Shown here piece by piece: positions 5,307 to 7,397 of a stretch of 7,397 bases of DNA (positions are counted from its first letter, which is position 1; every line of letters starts with the position of its first letter). Where the stretch lies: positions 1 through 7,397 of the forward strand of contig JANNGR010000382.1 of assembly GCA_031403955.1 (NCBI GenBank), written 5' to 3'. The DNA comes from CAISIP01 sp031403955 (GTDB taxonomy: Bacteria; Pseudomonadota; Gammaproteobacteria; Burkholderiales; Burkholderiaceae_C). Made by a program: the position numbers and the translations under genes. The notes beneath the pieces are model-generated. The model worked only from the letters and a program-made list of their open reading frames with translations. It made no database searches and had not been told where the DNA came from.

Positions 5307-5966
5307 TCATTTCCAGGCGAACACCGGTTGCTCGAAATGCGACACCCGGGTTGGTCGACCGAGCAGGCAGAGTTCGCGAAACTGGTACAGGATCGCCGCG
5401 GTGGGTGCCGCGATCCAGCGGTCGCCCACCGGCATGCGCAGCACCGAGTGCGGGCTGCCTGGTAGCTGTTCGAGCATCGGTGCATCGGCACGCAGGAACT
5501 CTTCTACCGGTATGCGGTGAATCGATTCGACTTCGCCCGGATTGGCGCTCATGTTGCGGGCCGACCCGGCCCACACCACGATCGGGGTCATCACGAATCC
5601 GGAGCGGGTAACGAAATCGTCCAGCCGGCCCAGCACGGCGTCGCCGTCGAGTTGCAGGCCCACCTCTTCGGCCAGTTCACGCAGCGCGGTCTGTTCGGCG
5701 CTCTCACCGGCGTCGATACGCCCGCCCGGAAGCGCCCACTGTTTTGCATGGCTGCGCAGATTGCCCGAGCGCCGGGTCAGTACCAGGGCCGCCTCGGTGC
5801 TCCAGGACGCATGTTGCGGCAAGCCAGCCAGGTCGGCGCCGTAGCCTGTATCGCACACGGCCAGCGCCACCGCCGCGGCGCGGGTCGCGGAGTCGGACAA
5901 GGCAAACACCGTGAAGGTCGCCAGCGCCTGCGTGATCCGGGCCTTCAGCTGTTCGTCGCGCTGCAT
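5307..5966 (-). CDS. Nudix hydrolase, CoA pyrophosphatase (NudL)-like
   Basis: The 219-residue protein contains a complete Nudix box from Gly82 to Leu104, with Glu88 and the REL-EE-GL core (Arg96, Glu97, Glu100, Glu101) that binds the divalent metal. Just before it, LTRRS (63-67), then LRSHAKQWALPGG (70-82), resembles the extra signature of the NudL/CoA-pyrophosphatase subfamily (LLTxRS, R, G, FPGG), but the usual Gly is Lys75 and the usual Phe is Leu79. It probably hydrolyses a nucleoside diphosphate derivative in the cytoplasm. CoA is the leading substrate guess, not certain given the changed signature. The ATG at 5966 lies 27 bp after the stop of the upstream gloB-like gene on the same strand, so co-transcription is likely. 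The 3' end faces the inverted-repeat element. Confidence 0.88.
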   Translation of the reverse strand: MQRDEQLKARITQALATFTVFALSDSATRAAAVALAVCDTGYGADLAGLPQHASWSTEAALVLTRRSGNLRSHAKQWALPGGRIDAGESAEQTALRELAEEVGLQLDGDAVLGRLDDFVTRSGFVMTPIVVWAGSARNMSANPGEVESIHRIPVEEFLRADAPMLEQLPGSPHSVLRMPVGDRWIAAPTAAILYQFRELCLLGRPTRVSHFEQPVFAWK

Positions 5967-5993
5967 GTCGTGTGCCGGTTGCCTGGTCGCCCG

Positions 5994-6785
5994 TCACCAC
6001 TGGTTGCGCAACTCCCGCAGCTTGACGAATACCGTCCTGGCGTCCGGCTGCTCGGGCAAGTCCGGAAAACTCTCGCGCAATTTCGCGATTACGCCGGCGC
6101 TGGTCAGGCGAAAAAAGCTGTTGTGCTGCTTTTCCTGCTGCAGCGTCGTGATAACCGATTTTGCCGGGTCGTGCCCGGCGACGGTGGGCAGTAAAGCGGC
6201 GGCGGCCGCATTGTCCGGTTCACGCGCGAGCGTGAATTTCAGATTGGTTTCGATGTAGTCGTGTCCCGGATAAATTTGCATGTTGTCCGGCAGCCGCGCA
6301 AGCTGGTCCGCAAACGTGGCATACAGCGCATTCGGGTCACCACCGTTGTGGCAGTTACCGGCGCCGGCATTGAACAAGGTGTCGCCCGAAAACAGCGCCG
6401 GCTGGTCGGTATGCGAACGCAGGCAGACGTGGCACATGGTGTGGCCGGGTGTGTCCAAACATTCCAGCTCCACCGTCTTGCCGACCTTGATCACGTCGCC
6501 GGCTTTCACGCCCCGGTCCACCCCACTGATGCGCGCGCCCGCCTTGTGATGCGCGATCAACTTGGCGCCGGTGGCCGCAACCACGGCCGCGTTGCCACCG
6601 GTGTGGTCCAGGTGTTCGTGGGTATTTAGCACCTGGGTAATTTGCCAGCCGCGAACCTTGGCGGTGGACAGGCATTTTTCATGGTCCAGCGGGTCGATCG
6701 CCAGCGCCTCGCCGGTTTGCGAACAGGCGATCAGGTAGTTGAAATTGCGGTAGGCATTGCCGGTCCAGATACGTTCAACGATCAT
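5994..6785 (-). CDS. gloB: Glyoxalase II-type hydroxyacylglutathione hydrolase (MBL fold)
   Basis: The 263-residue product has the metallo-beta-lactamase-fold metal ligands in order: THEHLDH at residues 55-61 (His56, His58, Asp60, His61), PGHT with His115, SGDT with Asp135 and PGHD with His175. A C-terminal glyoxalase II-like region follows (NLKFTLAREPDN, 181-192; HNSFFR, 221-226). Glyoxalase II hydrolyses S-D-lactoylglutathione to D-lactate and glutathione, completing methylglyoxal detoxification in the cytoplasm. The loop after SGDTLF reads NAGAGNCHNGGDP, unlike the usual AGGCGRLFEGT, so the thioester substrate may differ and the symbol is tentative. The ATG at 6785 was chosen over an open-frame start at 6944 because it has a GGAG site and begins at the conserved N-terminus; the upstream 53 codons overlap the transporter gene and look non-conserved. 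Confidence 0.87.
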   Translation of the reverse strand: MIVERIWTGNAYRNFNYLIACSQTGEALAIDPLDHEKCLSTAKVRGWQITQVLNTHEHLDHTGGNAAVVAATGAKLIAHHKAGARISGVDRGVKAGDVIKVGKTVELECLDTPGHTMCHVCLRSHTDQPALFSGDTLFNAGAGNCHNGGDPNALYATFADQLARLPDNMQIYPGHDYIETNLKFTLAREPDNAAAAALLPTVAGHDPAKSVITTLQQEKQHNSFFRLTSAGVIAKLRESFPDLPEQPDARTVFVKLRELRNQW

Positions 6786-6791
6786 GGGATG

Positions 6792-6795
6792 CTCC
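6792..6795 (-). promoter_or_regulatory. Ribosome binding site of gloB
   Basis: GGAG on the minus strand lies 6 nt before the ATG at 6785, in the context CTGGAGCATCCCATG. It decides this start over the longer open frame. Confidence 0.7.
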
Positions 6796-6821
6796 AGGTG
6801 TGTGTCGATGGTTAACGTTCG

Positions 6822-6827
6822 ATTGTA
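6822..6827 (-). promoter_or_regulatory. Possible -10 element upstream of gloB
   Basis: TACAAT on the minus strand lies 36 bp upstream of the gloB ATG, within the 71-bp gap after the transporter gene. No -35 hexamer is found at 16-18 bp; TTGAGG is present but only 9 bp away. The promoter is therefore weakly supported, and gloB may simply be read through from the upstream gene. Confidence 0.25.
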
Positions 6828-6856
6828 GGAAGCTGGCCTCAAACGCGCGGCCGTTG

Positions 6857-7397
6857 TCAGGCTGGCACCGATCGCACCAATGCCGGGTAATACCAGGACA
6901 GAGTAGCGGTGCGTGCCAGATAGTGCACGTACAACGCAGCCCACAGGCCATGGTTCTCAAACGGCAGCAGCGCCCACCAGGCGAGCAGAAAAATCGCCAG
7001 CGAAAGCAGCATCGCGCGGCGCATGTCCGCAGTGCGCGTGGCACCAATAAAAACCCCGTCAAGCTGGAATGCCCAAACGCCGATCAGAGGCGCGCCGGCC
7101 GCCCAGGGCAGGTAGCTACGCGCCGCCGCGCGTACCGCGGCATCGACCGTCATCAGGTCGATGAAAACGCTGCCAGCCAGCGCTATAGCAATGGAAATCA
7201 GCGCGGCCACGCCGACCGCCCACAGGGTGGTCAAACGCGCGGCCATCGTCACGCCGGCGCGCCGGGCCGAGCCGATCGCCCGCCCCACCAGTGCTTCGGC
7301 CGCAAACGCCAGCCCATCCAGGAAGTAGGCGCTGACCGAAATGAATTGCATCAGCACCGCGTTTGCCGCCAGCCGCACATCACCCTGGCGCGCGCCC
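6857..7397 (-). CDS. MATE family efflux transporter, DinF-like, C-terminal part, cut by window edge
   Basis: The frame is open from the window edge (7397) down to a TGA at 6857-6859 and gives about 180 residues. It opens with ARQGDVRLAANAVLMQF and continues with FLDGLAFAAEALVGRAIGSA, the DinF/MATE signature at the start of the second six-helix lobe. Hydrophobic segments follow (LWAVGVAALISIAIALAG, YLPWAAGAPLIGVWAFQLDG, AMLLSLAIFLLAWWALLPF and a last one near LWAALYVHYLA), as expected for the C-terminal lobe of a 12-helix inner-membrane cation-coupled exporter. Roughly the first 60% of the gene is outside the window. A GTG at 7378 is not the start, because conserved residues precede it. The substrate is unknown. 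It lies 71 bp upstream of gloB on the same strand. Confidence 0.9.
   Translation of the reverse strand, partial: GARQGDVRLAANAVLMQFISVSAYFLDGLAFAAEALVGRAIGSARRAGVTMAARLTTLWAVGVAALISIAIALAGSVFIDLMTVDAAVRAAARSYLPWAAGAPLIGVWAFQLDGVFIGATRTADMRRAMLLSLAIFLLAWWALLPFENHGLWAALYVHYLARTATLSWYYPALVRSVPA

Noticed and set aside
5517..6194. 225-residue plus-strand frame opposite the Nudix and glyoxalase II genes
   Set aside because: It is antisense to two genes with complete catalytic motifs, and has no motif of its own.
6786..6944. N-terminal extension of the glyoxalase II gene to 6944
   Set aside because: The extra 53 codons overlap the transporter gene in another frame, while the ATG at 6785 has a GGAG site and starts the conserved MBL domain.
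7376..7378. GTG as start of the transporter gene
   Set aside because: The frame is open upstream to the window edge and encodes residues (ARQGD) typical of MATE/DinF proteins, so the gene is truncated by the window, not started here.

Overview
The window is a compact, GC-rich stretch of chromosome with housekeeping genes. The gene order phr / yqgE-ruvX-pyrR-pyrB-pyrC'-plsC and the protein sequence style point to a proteobacterium, most likely a betaproteobacterium. This taxonomic call is inferred from recognised protein families and gene order; no database search was made. No rRNA, tRNA, CRISPR array or transposase gene was seen, and no stretch of more than 300 bases lacks a gene. The longest gap is the 250 bp between plsC and the Nudix gene.

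Layout: (1) Positions 1-449, minus strand, hold the N-terminal third of a DNA photolyase cut by the window edge. (2) After only 21 bp, a plus-strand run of six genes starts at 471 and ends at 5056: yqgE (AlgH family), ruvX (Holliday junction resolvase/YqgF), pyrR, pyrB (aspartate carbamoyltransferase), pyrC' (dihydroorotase-like protein without most metal ligands) and plsC (acyltransferase). The yqgE/ruvX, ruvX/pyrR and pyrC'/plsC junctions overlap by 8, 4 and 4 bp, so these genes are very probably co-transcribed and translationally coupled. (3) Positions 5050-5298 are a 249-bp segment bounded by 25-bp near-perfect inverted repeats and containing strong internal hairpins. It sits between convergent genes and looks like a small non-coding mobile element or an elaborate bidirectional terminator. 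(4) Minus-strand genes follow from 7397 down to 5307: the C-terminal part of a MATE/DinF-type transporter (cut by the window edge), a glyoxalase II-type metallo-beta-lactamase-fold hydrolase, and a NudL-like Nudix hydrolase.

How they work together: pyrB makes carbamoyl-aspartate in pyrimidine synthesis. pyrC' most likely acts as a structural partner of PyrB in a class A-type ATCase complex, because its metal site is destroyed; an active dihydroorotase should then lie elsewhere in the genome. PyrR is the expected pyrimidine sensor/regulator. Photolyase and RuvX are DNA-repair related, and the Nudix and glyoxalase II-type proteins are small-molecule clean-up enzymes.

The gene content is ordinary. 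The most unusual item is the inverted-repeat-bounded structured element at 5050-5298; I cannot show from this window alone that it is a new system.
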